Shown here piece after piece: positions 34,477 to 43,388 of a stretch of 64,000 bases of DNA. Made by a program: the position numbers and the translations under genes. How positions within the stretch are numbered: the stretch's first letter is position 1; each line of letters opens with the position of its first letter. The notes beneath the pieces are model-generated. The model made no database searches and had not been told where the DNA came from. It was given only the letters and a program-made list of their open reading frames with translations. Origin of the DNA: Bacteroidales bacterium (lineage in GTDB: Bacteria; Bacteroidota; Bacteroidia; Bacteroidales; Muribaculaceae); contig JAJBUG010000061.1 of the NCBI GenBank assembly GCA_020860515.1, positions 63,012 to 127,011 of the forward strand. Direction: 5' to 3'.

Positions 34477-35232
34477 TCACAGATTCATGCCGATGCCAAA
34501 GAGGGCATAATCGTAGATAACGGGGTCGTCGGGATTGAATTTGCGCAGGTTGGATGTGAGCTCGTTCACTGCGCGGCGGTCGTCGGTGCGGCGAGTGAGG
34601 ATGCCGAGGTTGCGCGAAGTGTCGCCCACATGCACATCGAGGGGGATGTATAGTTGGGCCGGTGTGATTACATCCCACACTCCCATATCCACAATGCCAT
34701 CGTCCCTTACAAGCCAGCGCAGGGCCATATTCAATCGCTTTAGGGCTGTGGTGTCGAGATTCTGTGGCAGGCATCGACTGTCGGCCTTGCCATTGTTGGC
34801 CGATTTCAATTCTTTGTTAATCAAGCGGGCCAGTTCCCATGCTGGAGCCTCGGATGCCTCAATATGGTGATGCTTGGCGAAATCTTGCAAGGTAGGGTGC
34901 TTTGCGTAGATGGCATGTAGGCCACGCAGATAATGGCGAAGATTGCGATTGAAGAATGTGCGATGGATATTTCCCTCGTCGAGCAAGTCTTCGTAGCCTT
35001 GATCCATCACATAGCGGTAAGGCTGCATGTCCATCAGGCCCAGCATCTTGTTGCAGTTGTTGCATATCATCTTACGGTTGCCCCAAGCGATAGTGCTGCT
35101 CAGCAAGGCGGCTATTTCGATGTCGCGTACATCCTCGAAGAGGCGGGGAAATTGCACTGGGTCTTTGTCGATAAAGTCAGGATTATTGATCCTGCGTGCT
35201 TCGCTCTCTAACAGTTCTTTTAAATCATTCAT
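34477..35232 (-). CDS. TIGR02757 family protein (DUF2400)
   Basis: 251 residues from ATG 35232; the frame stays open upstream through the tRNA-His gene, so a longer start is rejected. Recognisable family features: N-terminal LLESEARRINNPDFIDKDPVQFPRLF, then DIEIAALLSSTIAWGNRKMI, and the C-terminal DVHVGDTSRNLGILTRRTDDRRAV...DPVIYDYALFGIG. This family is conserved in Bacteroidetes and other phyla; the HhH-like helical fold has been noted but no function is established. It begins 37 bp after tRNA-His. Confidence 0.9.
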   Translation of the reverse strand: MNDLKELLESEARRINNPDFIDKDPVQFPRLFEDVRDIEIAALLSSTIAWGNRKMICNNCNKMLGLMDMQPYRYVMDQGYEDLLDEGNIHRTFFNRNLRHYLRGLHAIYAKHPTLQDFAKHHHIEASEAPAWELARLINKELKSANNGKADSRCLPQNLDTTALKRLNMALRWLVRDDGIVDMGVWDVITPAQLYIPLDVHVGDTSRNLGILTRRTDDRRAVNELTSNLRKFNPDDPVIYDYALFGIGMNL

Positions 35233-35240
35233 ATTATAAG

Positions 35241-35266
35241 AAAAGCACCGCCTTGATGGGCAGTGC
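35241..35266 (-). terminator. Terminator after tRNA-His
   Basis: On the minus strand GCACTGCC (35266-35259) pairs with GGCGGTGC (35252-35245) over 8 bp with one G-U, loop of 6, then TTTT. It ends 9 bp before the TIGR02757 start. Confidence 0.65.
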
Positions 35267-35268
35267 CT

Positions 35269-35346
<78 letters not shown>

Positions 35347-35365
35347 ATGTTTCAATTCAGTGGTG

Positions 35366-35397
35366 CAAAGTTACACACTTTTCATCAAACCACCAAA
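35366..35397 (-). promoter_or_regulatory. Promoter of tRNA-His
   Basis: Minus strand: TTTG (35394-35397), 20-nt spacer, TAACTTTG (35366-35373). Matches the consensus exactly. Confidence 0.78.
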
Positions 35398-35413
35398 TAA
35401 ATAATGCTAAATT

Positions 35414-35977
35414 TTATTTTATGTTAATGAGTTTGTGGGTTTGGAGCGAAAGACGCCAGTGGGGATTGCGCATCACATAGTCGATGGTTTCTTCGAGGTT
35501 GGTAGTGCCATCGGGCTGGCTGCAAGGCTGCAGTTCGAATACCTCGGCTTCCTTATCTAAGAATTCTTCGCGGATTTCCTCTACATCCTGCTCATCGTAG
35601 ATTACCTTTAGTTCATCCACATATTCGATATGCCAGGGCTGAGCCTTGGGCGAGCACGTTACCCAGTCGATATTGCTTGGCAATGGCAGCGACCCGTTGG
35701 TTTCCACTTGCACGAAGCGGCCCACCGAATGTAGCATGGAAATAAAGTCGCGTGTGATTTGCAGCGCTGGCTCTCCGCCGGTGAGCACCACATGCTTGGT
35801 CGGATATTTTATTACTGCTGCCACTACCTCCGTGGGATCCATTACCTTGTAATCGCTGAAGTCGGTGTCGCAGAAATCGCATTTGCGATTGCAGCCGCTG
35901 AAGCGCACAAACACCGCGGGCACCCCAGTGTAGTACCCTTCGCCTTGGATTGAATAAAAAATCTCGTTGATTCGCAT
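35414..35977 (-). CDS. queE: 7-carboxy-7-deazaguanine synthase
   Basis: 187 residues of the radical-SAM family. The cluster motif is Cys29-x3-Cys33-x2-Cys36 (GCNRKCDFCDTDF), with GGEPALQI as the SAM-binding GGEP segment and IQGEGYYTG at the N-terminus, typical of QueE. It converts carboxytetrahydropterin to 7-carboxy-7-deazaguanine in queuosine synthesis. It lies 22 bp after queD, whose product makes its substrate; queA, a later enzyme, is at 60505. Confidence 0.94.
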   Translation of the reverse strand: MRINEIFYSIQGEGYYTGVPAVFVRFSGCNRKCDFCDTDFSDYKVMDPTEVVAAVIKYPTKHVVLTGGEPALQITRDFISMLHSVGRFVQVETNGSLPLPSNIDWVTCSPKAQPWHIEYVDELKVIYDEQDVEEIREEFLDKEAEVFELQPCSQPDGTTNLEETIDYVMRNPHWRLSLQTHKLINIK

Positions 35978-35999
35978 GTGGGTCTTTAGTCTTTGGTCT

Positions 36000-36332
36000 T
36001 TAATCGATTACGTAGCTGGCAATGTTGCCTTCGCTTTCTTGCACGTCCACGCGGTAGCAATTGGGCACGCTTTCGCATATCCATCGTGCCAAATTCTCAG
36101 CTGTTGGATTGAAAGGCACCACATCGTTGAGGTAGGCATGGTCGAGCTGCCCCATCACTGTGCGTTTGATATCAGTAAAATCGGTCACCATGCCGTTGCG
36201 GTCGAGCTCTTTGGCTCGGCAATGCACGGTGATAATCCAATTATGTCCATGCAGCTGAGTGCATTTGCTCTCGTAGTCGAGGCAAAGGCGATGGCTGGCT
36301 GAGATTTCTATGCGTTTTGTTAAATAATACAA
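36000..36332 (-). CDS. queD: 6-carboxy-5,6,7,8-tetrahydropterin synthase
   Basis: 110 residues. Zinc ligands His14 (SASHRL), His28 and His30 (QLHGHNW), catalytic Cys24, DFTDIKR and the LDHAYLND and PTAENLARWI segments are all present. It turns dihydroneopterin triphosphate into carboxytetrahydropterin, the QueE substrate. First gene of the queD-queE pair. Confidence 0.94.
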   Translation of the reverse strand: MYYLTKRIEISASHRLCLDYESKCTQLHGHNWIITVHCRAKELDRNGMVTDFTDIKRTVMGQLDHAYLNDVVPFNPTAENLARWICESVPNCYRVDVQESEGNIASYVID

Positions 36333-36360
36333 AATATATCAATTTAAAGGGGTGGATATT

Positions 36361-36451
36361 GTAGAACCTCTTCGAGGTCCTGGAAGTAGGAGCTTGGGCT
36401 AATCCCCCACAATTTCATTGTGGGGTTATCCCTGTGGAACCTCTTCGAGGT
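36361..36451. repeat. Palindromic repeat element at the 3' end of cca
   Basis: GAACCTCTTCGAGGT occurs at 36364-36378 and again at 36437-36451, both holding the palindrome ACCTC-TTC-GAGGT. Between them is a 9-bp hairpin CCCCACAAT-TTC-ATTGTGGGG (36405-36425) starting one base past the cca stop. The second copy lies inside the coding region and encodes the last residues NLEEVPQ. Confidence 0.7.
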
Positions 36452-37856
36452 TGATGCCAATTTGGGGAGCAATCGATTTTACATAGGCCAATGCTGCTTC
36501 GCGAGTGTTTTCGATTTCACATTCCTTGGCGGCGCGAGTCAGGTTCTTCATAAAGAAGCCTACTTCTTTGCCCTGCGGCAGACCGAAGAGCTCCATAATA
36601 TCATTGCCATTGAGGGCAGGGCGGAACTTGGCATCCTCGTCCTTGGCGATGATTTCCTCGAATTTGCGATCCACAAGGTCGAAATTGTCAAGGAAGCGTT
36701 GTTTCTTGGCAATGTTCTTGCTCGTGATATCGGCTCGGGCTAGTATCATTAGGTCGGCCAGGACCTCTTCGGCATAATTGATCAGGCGGCGTACAGCACT
36801 GTCAGTCACCTCTTCCTCCACCAGAGCTATGGGGCGCATGTGGAGCTCGACCAACTTTTGCACGTAGCGCATCTCTGCTCCCAAGGGGAGCTTGAGGCGG
36901 GCAAAAATCGATGGCACCATCTTGGAGCCTATAAAGTTGTGGTTGTGGAATGTCCAGCCTAATTTCTCGTCCCATCGCTTTGTCACTGGCTTGGCGATGT
37001 CGTGGAGCAGGGCAGCCCAGCGCAGCCAGATGTTGTCGCTTGCAGCGGCCACATTGTCGAGCACTTGCAGGGTATGGTAAAAATTGTCCTTGTGTCCGTG
37101 GCCTCGGATAACCTCCACCCCCTTCATTGCAGACAATTCAGGCAGTATGTGCTGCAGCAGACCGCTTCGCAGCAGCAAGTCCCAGCCAATCGAAGGCTTG
37201 GGCGATGCCATAATCTTCTGCAATTCATCCTTGATGCGCTCAGGAGTGATAATCTTGATGCGGTCGGCATTGTGGATGATTGACTCGAAAGTGTCAGGAT
37301 AGATGGTGAAGTCGAGCTGGGTGGCGAAGCGGATAGCACGCATCATGCGCAGCGGATCGTCGCTAAATGTAACGTCGGGGTCGAGCGGAGTGCGGATTAT
37401 GCGGTCGCAGATATCATCTACACCCCCGTACTGGTCGATCAATTCACCGAATGAGTCGGGTGTCACGCTTATGGCCATTGCATTGATGGTGAAGTCGCGG
37501 CGTGCAATGTCATCGTCGAGCGTGCCATCCTCAACTATGGGGTTGCGGCTGTCGCGATGGTACGACTCGCGCCTTGCACCTACGAACTCAAGCTCATTGT
37601 CGCCTTTGTGCACCTGGGCCGTGCCATAGTTGCGGTAAACAGCCAAGCGGGCGCCTCGGCCCAACTTTTTGGCAACCGCTTGAGCCAATTCAATGCCGCT
37701 GCCTACGGTCACAAAGTCGATGTCCTTGCTATGACGGTGCAGAATGGCATCACGCACATAGCCCCCCACCACATAACACTCGCGGCCCATATCGGCGGCC
37801 ACTTGGCCTACAGTGTGGAAAATCTTCTGAGGTATGAGATGAGCGAGATTGGTCAT
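36426..37856 (-). CDS. cca: CCA tRNA nucleotidyltransferase with HD domain
   Basis: 476 residues. Nucleotidyltransferase head with YVVGGYVRD (Gly31 to Asp36) and metal-binding DIDFVT (Asp45, Asp47), EFVGARRESY, RRDFTINAMAIS, then the PolyA_pol RNA-binding region (DPLRMMRAIRFATQL) and an HD domain (LLHDIAKP). It adds or repairs the 3' CCA of tRNAs. The start overlaps the M24 peptidase stop by 4 bp. The C-terminus is formed by a repeat element. Confidence 0.93.
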   Translation of the reverse strand: MTNLAHLIPQKIFHTVGQVAADMGRECYVVGGYVRDAILHRHSKDIDFVTVGSGIELAQAVAKKLGRGARLAVYRNYGTAQVHKGDNELEFVGARRESYHRDSRNPIVEDGTLDDDIARRDFTINAMAISVTPDSFGELIDQYGGVDDICDRIIRTPLDPDVTFSDDPLRMMRAIRFATQLDFTIYPDTFESIIHNADRIKIITPERIKDELQKIMASPKPSIGWDLLLRSGLLQHILPELSAMKGVEVIRGHGHKDNFYHTLQVLDNVAAASDNIWLRWAALLHDIAKPVTKRWDEKLGWTFHNHNFIGSKMVPSIFARLKLPLGAEMRYVQKLVELHMRPIALVEEEVTDSAVRRLINYAEEVLADLMILARADITSKNIAKKQRFLDNFDLVDRKFEEIIAKDEDAKFRPALNGNDIMELFGLPQGKEVGFFMKNLTRAAKECEIENTREAALAYVKSIAPQIGINLEEVPQG

Positions 37857-39046
37857 CGGTCGAAACTAATGATTTCTTGCGGAGCGCGAGTGATGCACTC
37901 CATGCCGCTGTCTCCGTCGGTTACGATATAAGTGTTTTCTATGCCCACCGCTCCCACATTGGGGATTACGAATTTAGGCTCCAAGGCAATCACATTATGC
38001 TCCTGCAGCACATATTTGCTGCGAGGTGCAATCACAGGCAGCTCGTTAATCTCGATGCCTACGCCATGGCCCACGAAGCCTGCATGCTGGCGATGGCCCA
38101 TGAAATAGTCAGCAAGACCTTGCGCAGCAGCCATCTCTGCTGCGCAATCGTAGAGGGCGCGAGCCTCAACCCCAGGCTTGCCCATGCGAGCGAGTTCGCG
38201 GCAGATATCGATTGATGTCTGATGAGCGTGCATAGCCTCGTCGGGGAGAGTGCCCACGGCGAATGTGCGCGTCATGTCAGTCATATAGCCAGTGAAATCG
38301 CCGTTCATGTCAATCATTACGGCCATTCCAGGCTTGAGCAGTGTGCCATTGGCGCCTACAGGGATTGATGGATCCAAACCGGCTCCGCCCATGGCAAAGT
38401 CGTAAGGCGAAGGCGCGTCGGCATTTTCTCCAGCCAATACATTGCCCATGTAAATCTCCATATACTCGCCAGCTACGCGGAACTGGCCCAAGCAGCCCTC
38501 GAGGCGCGACACGCGCTCGATTTCAATCTGCAGCTCAATGTCGCTCATGCCAGGTTGGAAAAGCTGGGGTATTTTACGGTACACGCGCTCGTGCTTGGCC
38601 CCGCTAATGCGTTGCAGTGTCAGTTCATGGTCAGTCTTTACGGCGCGAGCCAAGTCAAGGGCAGGGGATATGTTGAGGGGAGCATCGGCCCATTCTAATG
38701 CAGCGCAAAGGCGCTGGGCCATTGAATATGGCAAATGGTTGAGTTCTAATCCAAATGCATGGGGCGCTGGTGCGGCCAGTTTGGCCAGTTCCTCGAGCAT
38801 CTGCTCAGGCTTGCGAATTTCAGCCATTCGCTGACCATGCATATGCACGGGGCGCTTTACGAAATACACGGGTTCGGCGCCCATTGGTGGCAGGTATATG
38901 AAACCGCTGAATACGCGGCCTGTAAGATAGTAGAGATTTGCATTGCTGGTGATCAAGGCGCTTTCGATGCCTTGCGCAGCCATTTGCTCGCGCACTTTGC
39001 TCAGGCGCAGAGCCAATTCATCGGGTGAGAGAAGTATCAAATCCAT
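37853..39046 (-). CDS. M24-family Xaa-Pro aminopeptidase-like protein
   Basis: 397 residues: creatinase-like N-terminal domain (ESALITSNANLYYLTGRVFSG), then a pita-bread catalytic domain from about 150. Metal ligands appear in MIDMNGDFTGYMTDMTRTF (two Asp), GHGVGIEINELP (His), and ALEPKFVIPNVGAVGIENTY (Glu residues). This is the Xaa-Pro peptidase pattern; specificity for X-Pro is inferred. Cytoplasmic. Located between gldH and cca in the rny operon. Confidence 0.9.
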   Translation of the reverse strand: MDLILLSPDELALRLSKVREQMAAQGIESALITSNANLYYLTGRVFSGFIYLPPMGAEPVYFVKRPVHMHGQRMAEIRKPEQMLEELAKLAAPAPHAFGLELNHLPYSMAQRLCAALEWADAPLNISPALDLARAVKTDHELTLQRISGAKHERVYRKIPQLFQPGMSDIELQIEIERVSRLEGCLGQFRVAGEYMEIYMGNVLAGENADAPSPYDFAMGGAGLDPSIPVGANGTLLKPGMAVMIDMNGDFTGYMTDMTRTFAVGTLPDEAMHAHQTSIDICRELARMGKPGVEARALYDCAAEMAAAQGLADYFMGHRQHAGFVGHGVGIEINELPVIAPRSKYVLQEHNVIALEPKFVIPNVGAVGIENTYIVTDGDSGMECITRAPQEIISFDR

Positions 39047-39059
39047 TTGGAGTGTATTT

Positions 39060-39518
39060 TTACTGAATCACAATTCCAGCTTGTTCGATTCCAGCCAAGG
39101 TGTCAGCGCGCATTATGTGGCGCAGCAGGATAGGAGAGCCTGGCATAAGCCAAATGTCGCGCATCAGGGTGTCCACTTGCTGGTAGCCCACTCCGATGCC
39201 CGTTCCAAACCAGTGGCCAAAGTCATCGGCGAGGCGGATATTGAATGTGTCGCGCATCAGAGTGTCGGGCTGCTGAGTAGTAAGCTCAATCCAGATGTTA
39301 GAGTATTCGTAAGCATTGGTGTGGCGTATGCCCACGGCAAGCGTGCGCACCAGCTGTGGCACAGAATCCTTGAGCTCACCAAAGTCAGGCGTGAACACGA
39401 TGGTGTCGGCATAAAGCCAGCCATCGGGATCCACGGCATTGTAATGCCCTTGCTCAGTGGTGCAGGCAGCCAGAACTGCCACCAATAACATAACAAATAT
39501 CTTAGTGAATCTGGTCAT
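39060..39518 (-). CDS. gldH: GldH-family lipoprotein
   Basis: 152 residues with lipobox LLVAVLAAC (Cys19). The sequence HYNAVDPDGWLYADTIVF and the VGIRHTNAYEYSNIWIEL and DIWLMPGSPI segments match GldH, needed for gliding in Flavobacterium but retained in non-gliding Bacteroidales, where its task is unclear. Its position directly after ricT is the usual Bacteroidales order. Confidence 0.88.
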   Translation of the reverse strand: MTRFTKIFVMLLVAVLAACTTEQGHYNAVDPDGWLYADTIVFTPDFGELKDSVPQLVRTLAVGIRHTNAYEYSNIWIELTTQQPDTLMRDTFNIRLADDFGHWFGTGIGVGYQQVDTLMRDIWLMPGSPILLRHIMRADTLAGIEQAGIVIQ

Positions 39519-39529
39519 AGAGTTTGCTC

Positions 39530-40879
39530 TTAATTATTGGCGGGTGCCTCTGGCGCCTTGGGCGCTTCGGTAGCATTAGGAGCTTCATTGGGCTTCTGTC
39601 CGTCGCTCGGCTTTTGGTTCTTGGGCGGCTTTGGACCCTTAGGCTTTTGTGCTTTAGGCTGCTGATTCGGCTGCCCTTGCTTTTGCTGAGGCTGGTTTGG
39701 CTGCTTCTGCTGGGACTGTTTTTGTTGATCTTGGGGCTGCTTCTGCTGAGGCTGCTGACCACCTCCTTGTCCCTGCTGAGCTTTCTTCTTTTTCTTCTTC
39801 TTTTTCTTGTCGAAACGGCTGATGTCTTCGTCGCCTCCCAGGATGTCGTGGCTTCCGCGTGTCTCCTTCTGTTCGGGTGAGGCGCTGAGGCTTTCGGGCT
39901 TTATGCCCTCCTTGTTGAGAGCAATCACCTCAAAGGCGCGGTTGGCATCAATCGTAACCAAGTTGGCAGCCACCGACTTGTCGGTGCTGTAGGTGATTTC
40001 GCGCTTGAAGATGTCGGTCTTGAAGTGGTAGTATGTATTGTCGAGTGTCTCGAGTGTCACGTCCTTAGGCGGCATCTTTTTCATGCTTTCCACATAGGTA
40101 TCCACCTCAAAGTTGAGGCAGCATTTTAGCTTGGCGCATTGGCCAGCGAGCTTTTGTGGGTTGAGCGAGATGTCCTGGTGTCGGGCTGCGCTGGTAGCTA
40201 CGGTCACAAAGTTGGTCATCCATGAAGAGCAGCATAGCGGTCGTCCGCAAGGCCCAATGCCTCCGATGCGTCCTGCCTCCTGTCGTGCGCCAATCTGCTT
40301 CATCTCGATGCGCACCTTGAAAGTCTCAGCAAGCACCTTGATGAGCTGGCGGAAGTCGACGCGCTCATCGGCAATATAGTAGAATATGGCCTTATTGCCG
40401 TCGCCCTGGTATTCCACGTCGCCAATCTTCATATTCAGGTCGAGGCTGGCGGCAATTTTGCGGGCTCGGATCATGGTGTCGGTCTCCTTGGCGCACGCCT
40501 CCTCGTATTTCTCCAAGTCGGCTGGCTTGGCCTTGCGGAACACGCGCTTGAACTCAGTGTTGGGCTTAAGGTTGGCCTTCTTGATTTGGCGCTCAACCAA
40601 GGCTCCGATCAGAGTCACAGTGCCGATGTCGTGGCCTGGGCTGGCCTCGACAGCCACCATGTCGCCGATTTGCAGCTTCAGGTGCGTGGTATTTCGGTAG
40701 AATCCCTTGCGAGTGTTTTTGAACGTAACCTCTACCATCTCGCTGTCGGCGAATCCGCCAGGGATGTCGTCGAGCCAGTTGTAGCTGTGCATCTTGCCTC
40801 GCGGGCATTTGCTGCAAGAGCAATGGGGGTGCACCAGGTCGTCGCTCAGTTCCTCTTCGGGAAGTATATCTTCATCCAT
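39530..40879 (-). CDS. ricT: PSP1-domain protein (RicT/YaaT family) with long low-complexity tail
   Basis: 449 residues. N-terminal cysteine cluster HCSCSKCPRGKMHSYNWLDDI, a PSP1 domain (about 45-280) with the conserved GGIGPCGRPLCC and QCAKLKCCLNFE cysteines, known in Bacillus RicT to take part in Fe-S binding. From about 360 the protein becomes a run of nine Lys followed by a Gln/Pro/Lys/Gly-rich tail of about 80 residues, possibly RNA-binding. RicT in Bacillus affects mRNA maturation by RNase Y; here the gene follows rny by 3 bp, supporting the same partnership. Confidence 0.9.
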   Translation of the reverse strand: MDEDILPEEELSDDLVHPHCSCSKCPRGKMHSYNWLDDIPGGFADSEMVEVTFKNTRKGFYRNTTHLKLQIGDMVAVEASPGHDIGTVTLIGALVERQIKKANLKPNTEFKRVFRKAKPADLEKYEEACAKETDTMIRARKIAASLDLNMKIGDVEYQGDGNKAIFYYIADERVDFRQLIKVLAETFKVRIEMKQIGARQEAGRIGGIGPCGRPLCCSSWMTNFVTVATSAARHQDISLNPQKLAGQCAKLKCCLNFEVDTYVESMKKMPPKDVTLETLDNTYYHFKTDIFKREITYSTDKSVAANLVTIDANRAFEVIALNKEGIKPESLSASPEQKETRGSHDILGGDEDISRFDKKKKKKKKKAQQGQGGGQQPQQKQPQDQQKQSQQKQPNQPQQKQGQPNQQPKAQKPKGPKPPKNQKPSDGQKPNEAPNATEAPKAPEAPANN

Positions 40880-40882
40880 AAT

Positions 40883-42424
40883 TTATTTTGCAAATGCTAC
40901 CGAGCGGGTCTCGCGGATTACGGTAATCTTCACTTGGCCTGGATATGTCATTTCATTCTGGATGCGGCTTGCAATTTCGCTCGACAGCTTTTCGGTGTCG
41001 GCATCGTCGATCTTGTCTGCCCCTACGATTACGCGCAATTCGCGGCCCGCCTGGATGGCGTAGGTCTTGATTACGCCGGGGTAGGATAGGGCCAACTGCT
41101 CCAAATCGTTGAGACGCTTGATGTAAGCCTCCACAATTTCGCGGCGAGCGCCGGGGCGAGCGCCAGAGATAGCGTCGCATACCTGCACGATGGGGGCAAG
41201 CAGCGAAGTCATCTCCACCTCGTCGTGGTGGGCGCCGATGGCATTGCATATTTCGGGCTTTTCCTTGTATTTCTCAGCGAGCTTCATGCCGAAGATTGCG
41301 TGTGGCAGTTCGGGTTCGTCGTCGGGTACCTTGCCGATATCGTGGAGCAAGCCGGCGCGGCGCGCCTTCTTGGGATTGAGGCCCAGCTCCGATGCCATGA
41401 TGGCGCACAGGTTGGCTGTCTCGCGGCTGTGCTGCAGCAGGTTTTGGCCGTAGCTCGAGCGATATTTCATCTTGCCTACCATGCGTATCAAGTCGGGGTG
41501 CAGACCATGGATGCCAAGATCGATGGCCGTGCGCTTGCCAGTTTCGATGATTTCCTCCTCCACTTGTCGGCGCACCTTTGCCACAACCTCCTCGATGCGT
41601 GCCGGGTGGATGCGGCCATCAGCCACAAGCTGATGCAGGGCCAGGCGTGCGATTTCGCGGCGCACAGGGTCAAAGCCTGATAGCACGATGGCCTCGGGGG
41701 TGTCGTCAACGATGATTTCAATGCCAGTGGCAGCCTCCAAGGCTCGGATATTGCGGCCTTCGCGACCGATGATGCGGCCCTTGATTTCATCGCTGTCAAT
41801 GTGGAATACCGTGATTGAGTTTTCGATGGCAGTCTCAGTGGCCACGCGCTGGATGCTCTGTACCACAATGCGCTTGGCTTCCTTGTTGGCAGTCATCTTG
41901 GCCTCGTCCATGATGTCATTTATGTAGCTGGCAGCTGCGGTCTTGGCCTCGTCCTTGAGGCTGGCAATCAACTTCTCCTTGGCCTCTTCGCAGCTCAGAC
42001 CTGAGATGCGCTCGAGCTCCTTCTTGGCTTGATTCTCGAGCTTGTCGATTTCAGCCTTGCGGGCATCGAGCTTCTGGTACTGGTCGTCGAGTTTCTGTCG
42101 CGTAGCGTCGAGTTCGTTGCGGGTGCGTTGGTTTTCGCCTTGCTGCTGGTTGAGTTGCAGCTCGCGCTGCTTAAGCTTGGCTTCGGTTGATTGCACCTTG
42201 CTAAGGCGCTGAGTGGCAGTTTTTTCGGCTTCGGTAGTGATTTTAAGGGCTTTTTCACGGCCTTCGAGCTCTTTAGTTTTGAGCAGGTCCTCGGCCTGGC
42301 GTTCGGCCGAGTAGATGATCTCCTTGGCGCGGGTGTGAGCCAAGCGCTTCTGTGCCAGCATTGTGGCAATCACGCCAATGGCGGCGGCAACCAGGGCGAT
42401 CAATATAGCATATAACCAGATCAT
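40883..42424 (-). CDS. rny: Ribonuclease Y
   Basis: 513 residues: one N-terminal membrane helix ([20 protein letters not shown]), a long coiled coil (about 25-190), a KH domain ([37 protein letters not shown]) and an HD domain ([12 protein letters not shown] ... GAHHDE). It is the membrane-anchored endonuclease that starts mRNA decay. Length is standard. First gene of rny-ricT-gldH-M24-cca. Confidence 0.96.
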   Translation of the reverse strand: MIWLYAILIALVAAAIGVIATMLAQKRLAHTRAKEIIYSAERQAEDLLKTKELEGREKALKITTEAEKTATQRLSKVQSTEAKLKQRELQLNQQQGENQRTRNELDATRQKLDDQYQKLDARKAEIDKLENQAKKELERISGLSCEEAKEKLIASLKDEAKTAAASYINDIMDEAKMTANKEAKRIVVQSIQRVATETAIENSITVFHIDSDEIKGRIIGREGRNIRALEAATGIEIIVDDTPEAIVLSGFDPVRREIARLALHQLVADGRIHPARIEEVVAKVRRQVEEEIIETGKRTAIDLGIHGLHPDLIRMVGKMKYRSSYGQNLLQHSRETANLCAIMASELGLNPKKARRAGLLHDIGKVPDDEPELPHAIFGMKLAEKYKEKPEICNAIGAHHDEVEMTSLLAPIVQVCDAISGARPGARREIVEAYIKRLNDLEQLALSYPGVIKTYAIQAGRELRVIVGADKIDDADTEKLSSEIASRIQNEMTYPGQVKITVIRETRSVAFAK

Positions 42425-42652
42425 TAATATATAGGGTTAATAGTTAGGGGGTTAAGGAAGTGTTAACCTGCGCTTATGCGCTGGGCAGGATAGCCTGCGC
42501 GCCAAGGGCAAGGTTGGGGTGGTGGTTGACGTGGATGGTTGTTGCTGTTGGTTTGAAGATTGCAGTAGTAATTATGGTTAATAAAAAGAGTTACTGGCAG
42601 CCCTTAGTCAAGGGTTGCAAGTGCGCTGTGGTGATGGCTGTGGACTGCAAGC
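42425..42652 (-). other. zapA-rny gap: hairpin and CA-rich leader, no gene seen
   Basis: 228 bp. Near zapA, GCAGCCCTT (42597-42605) and AAGGGTTGC (42610-42618) form an imperfect hairpin, a possible weak terminator with a T-run 10 nt further. The remaining part, read on the minus strand, is rich in CAACCA-type sequence and would be the rny leader. No TTTG-type promoter or RNA family was recognised. Confidence 0.35.
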
Positions 42653-42943
42653 TTATTTCACGTCTAACAATATCGAGTCGAGGGCTGCCTCTGCTTCGGC
42701 CAGTGCCTCTTCCTCATTCTGCAGCTTCTCTATATGGCGGTAATAGGCCTGCGCATACTGAAAAGCAATCATTGCCAACAGCTGTCCCGAACTCTTCTCG
42801 GGGAAATCTTGACGCCATTTGAGCCAGGTCTTGTTGAGCTCCTTCTCCACCTTTCGATTGAACTCCTCCTCTTGGGGGCGGATGTTACGCTCAATAGGGG
42901 CTACGTCGGCAATGTGTATTGTTATATGTTGTTTATCTTTCAT
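42653..42943 (-). CDS. zapA: Cell division protein ZapA
   Basis: 96 residues from ATG 42943 (MKDKQHITIHIADV); an upstream ATG at 42985 lies inside the previous gene and adds residues not seen in the family. The ITIHIADVAPIERNIRPQEEEFNRKVEKELN N-terminal strand-helix and the long C-terminal helix (LLAMIAFQYAQAYYRHIEKLQNEEEAL) match ZapA, which bundles FtsZ filaments. It follows a coiled-coil gene by 10 bp. Confidence 0.85.
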   Translation of the reverse strand: MKDKQHITIHIADVAPIERNIRPQEEEFNRKVEKELNKTWLKWRQDFPEKSSGQLLAMIAFQYAQAYYRHIEKLQNEEEALAEAEAALDSILLDVK

Positions 42944-42953
42944 GTCGTTTGCT

Positions 42954-43247
42954 TCACTCGGTGAGGTCAGCGATGCAGCGATCAATCTCGCGCACTAATC
43001 CGGCAATCATGGCTCGGGTGGCCTCGATTTGCTCGCGCTTGGGGGCGAGCACTGATGCCATGCGCAAGTATTCATTCTCTTGTCGCAGCAGCTGCAGCTC
43101 TTTCTGCTGCTGAGCCACCTGCTCCTCAAGCTGAACGATGCGCTCCTGGGCCTCTTTTCGGCTTTCGAGCAGCAGGTTGTAACGCTGCGCCAGCAAGTGG
43201 GCTTTTGCCACAATGCGCTCGAAGGTTTCGTGATAGTCCAAGGCCAT
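42954..43247 (-). CDS. Small coiled-coil protein upstream of zapA
   Basis: 97 residues from ATG 43247 (MALDYHETFERIVAKAHLL); the ATG at 43265 overlaps the promoter. Residues about 10-75 form a continuous coiled coil (QERIVQLEEQVAQQQKELQLLRQENEYL), then a short C-terminal helix. Size and position before zapA recall ZapB-like division factors and a small conserved Bacteroidales protein, but no function is established. Confidence 0.82.
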   Translation of the reverse strand: MALDYHETFERIVAKAHLLAQRYNLLLESRKEAQERIVQLEEQVAQQQKELQLLRQENEYLRMASVLAPKREQIEATRAMIAGLVREIDRCIADLTE

Positions 43248-43262
43248 AATGCAAGATTTTTG

Positions 43263-43294
43263 CAAATTTACAAATCTTTTTTCACAAAACCAAA
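43263..43294 (-). promoter_or_regulatory. Promoter of the coiled-coil/zapA operon
   Basis: Minus strand: TTTG (43291-43294), 20-nt spacer, TAAATTTG (43263-43270). The -33 touches the preceding terminator. Confidence 0.7.
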
Positions 43295-43321
43295 AAAATC
43301 GGCCGAATGGCCGATTTTTTT
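43292..43321 (-). terminator. Terminator of the DUF4493 operon
   Basis: AAAAAAATCGGCC, loop GAAT, GGCCGATTTTTTT: a perfect 13-bp stem with a T7 tract. A second hairpin, AGGAGCTTGG-TGGTG-CCAAGCTCCT, lies at 43341-43365, closer to the stop at 43389. Confidence 0.88.
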
Positions 43322-43388
43322 GTGATAATTAATCTTAAACAGGAGCTTGGTGGTGCCAAGCTCCTGAGATATTTAGGCTATTTGGAAT

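Noticed and set aside
35347..36000. preQ1 riboswitch before queD/queE
   Set aside because: The queD leader is occupied by a palindromic repeat element and no preQ1 aptamer pattern was seen.
42425..42652. 6S RNA between zapA and rny
   Set aside because: In some bacteria ssrS follows zapA, but I could not fold the 228 bp into a long bulged hairpin and found no TTTG-type promoter.
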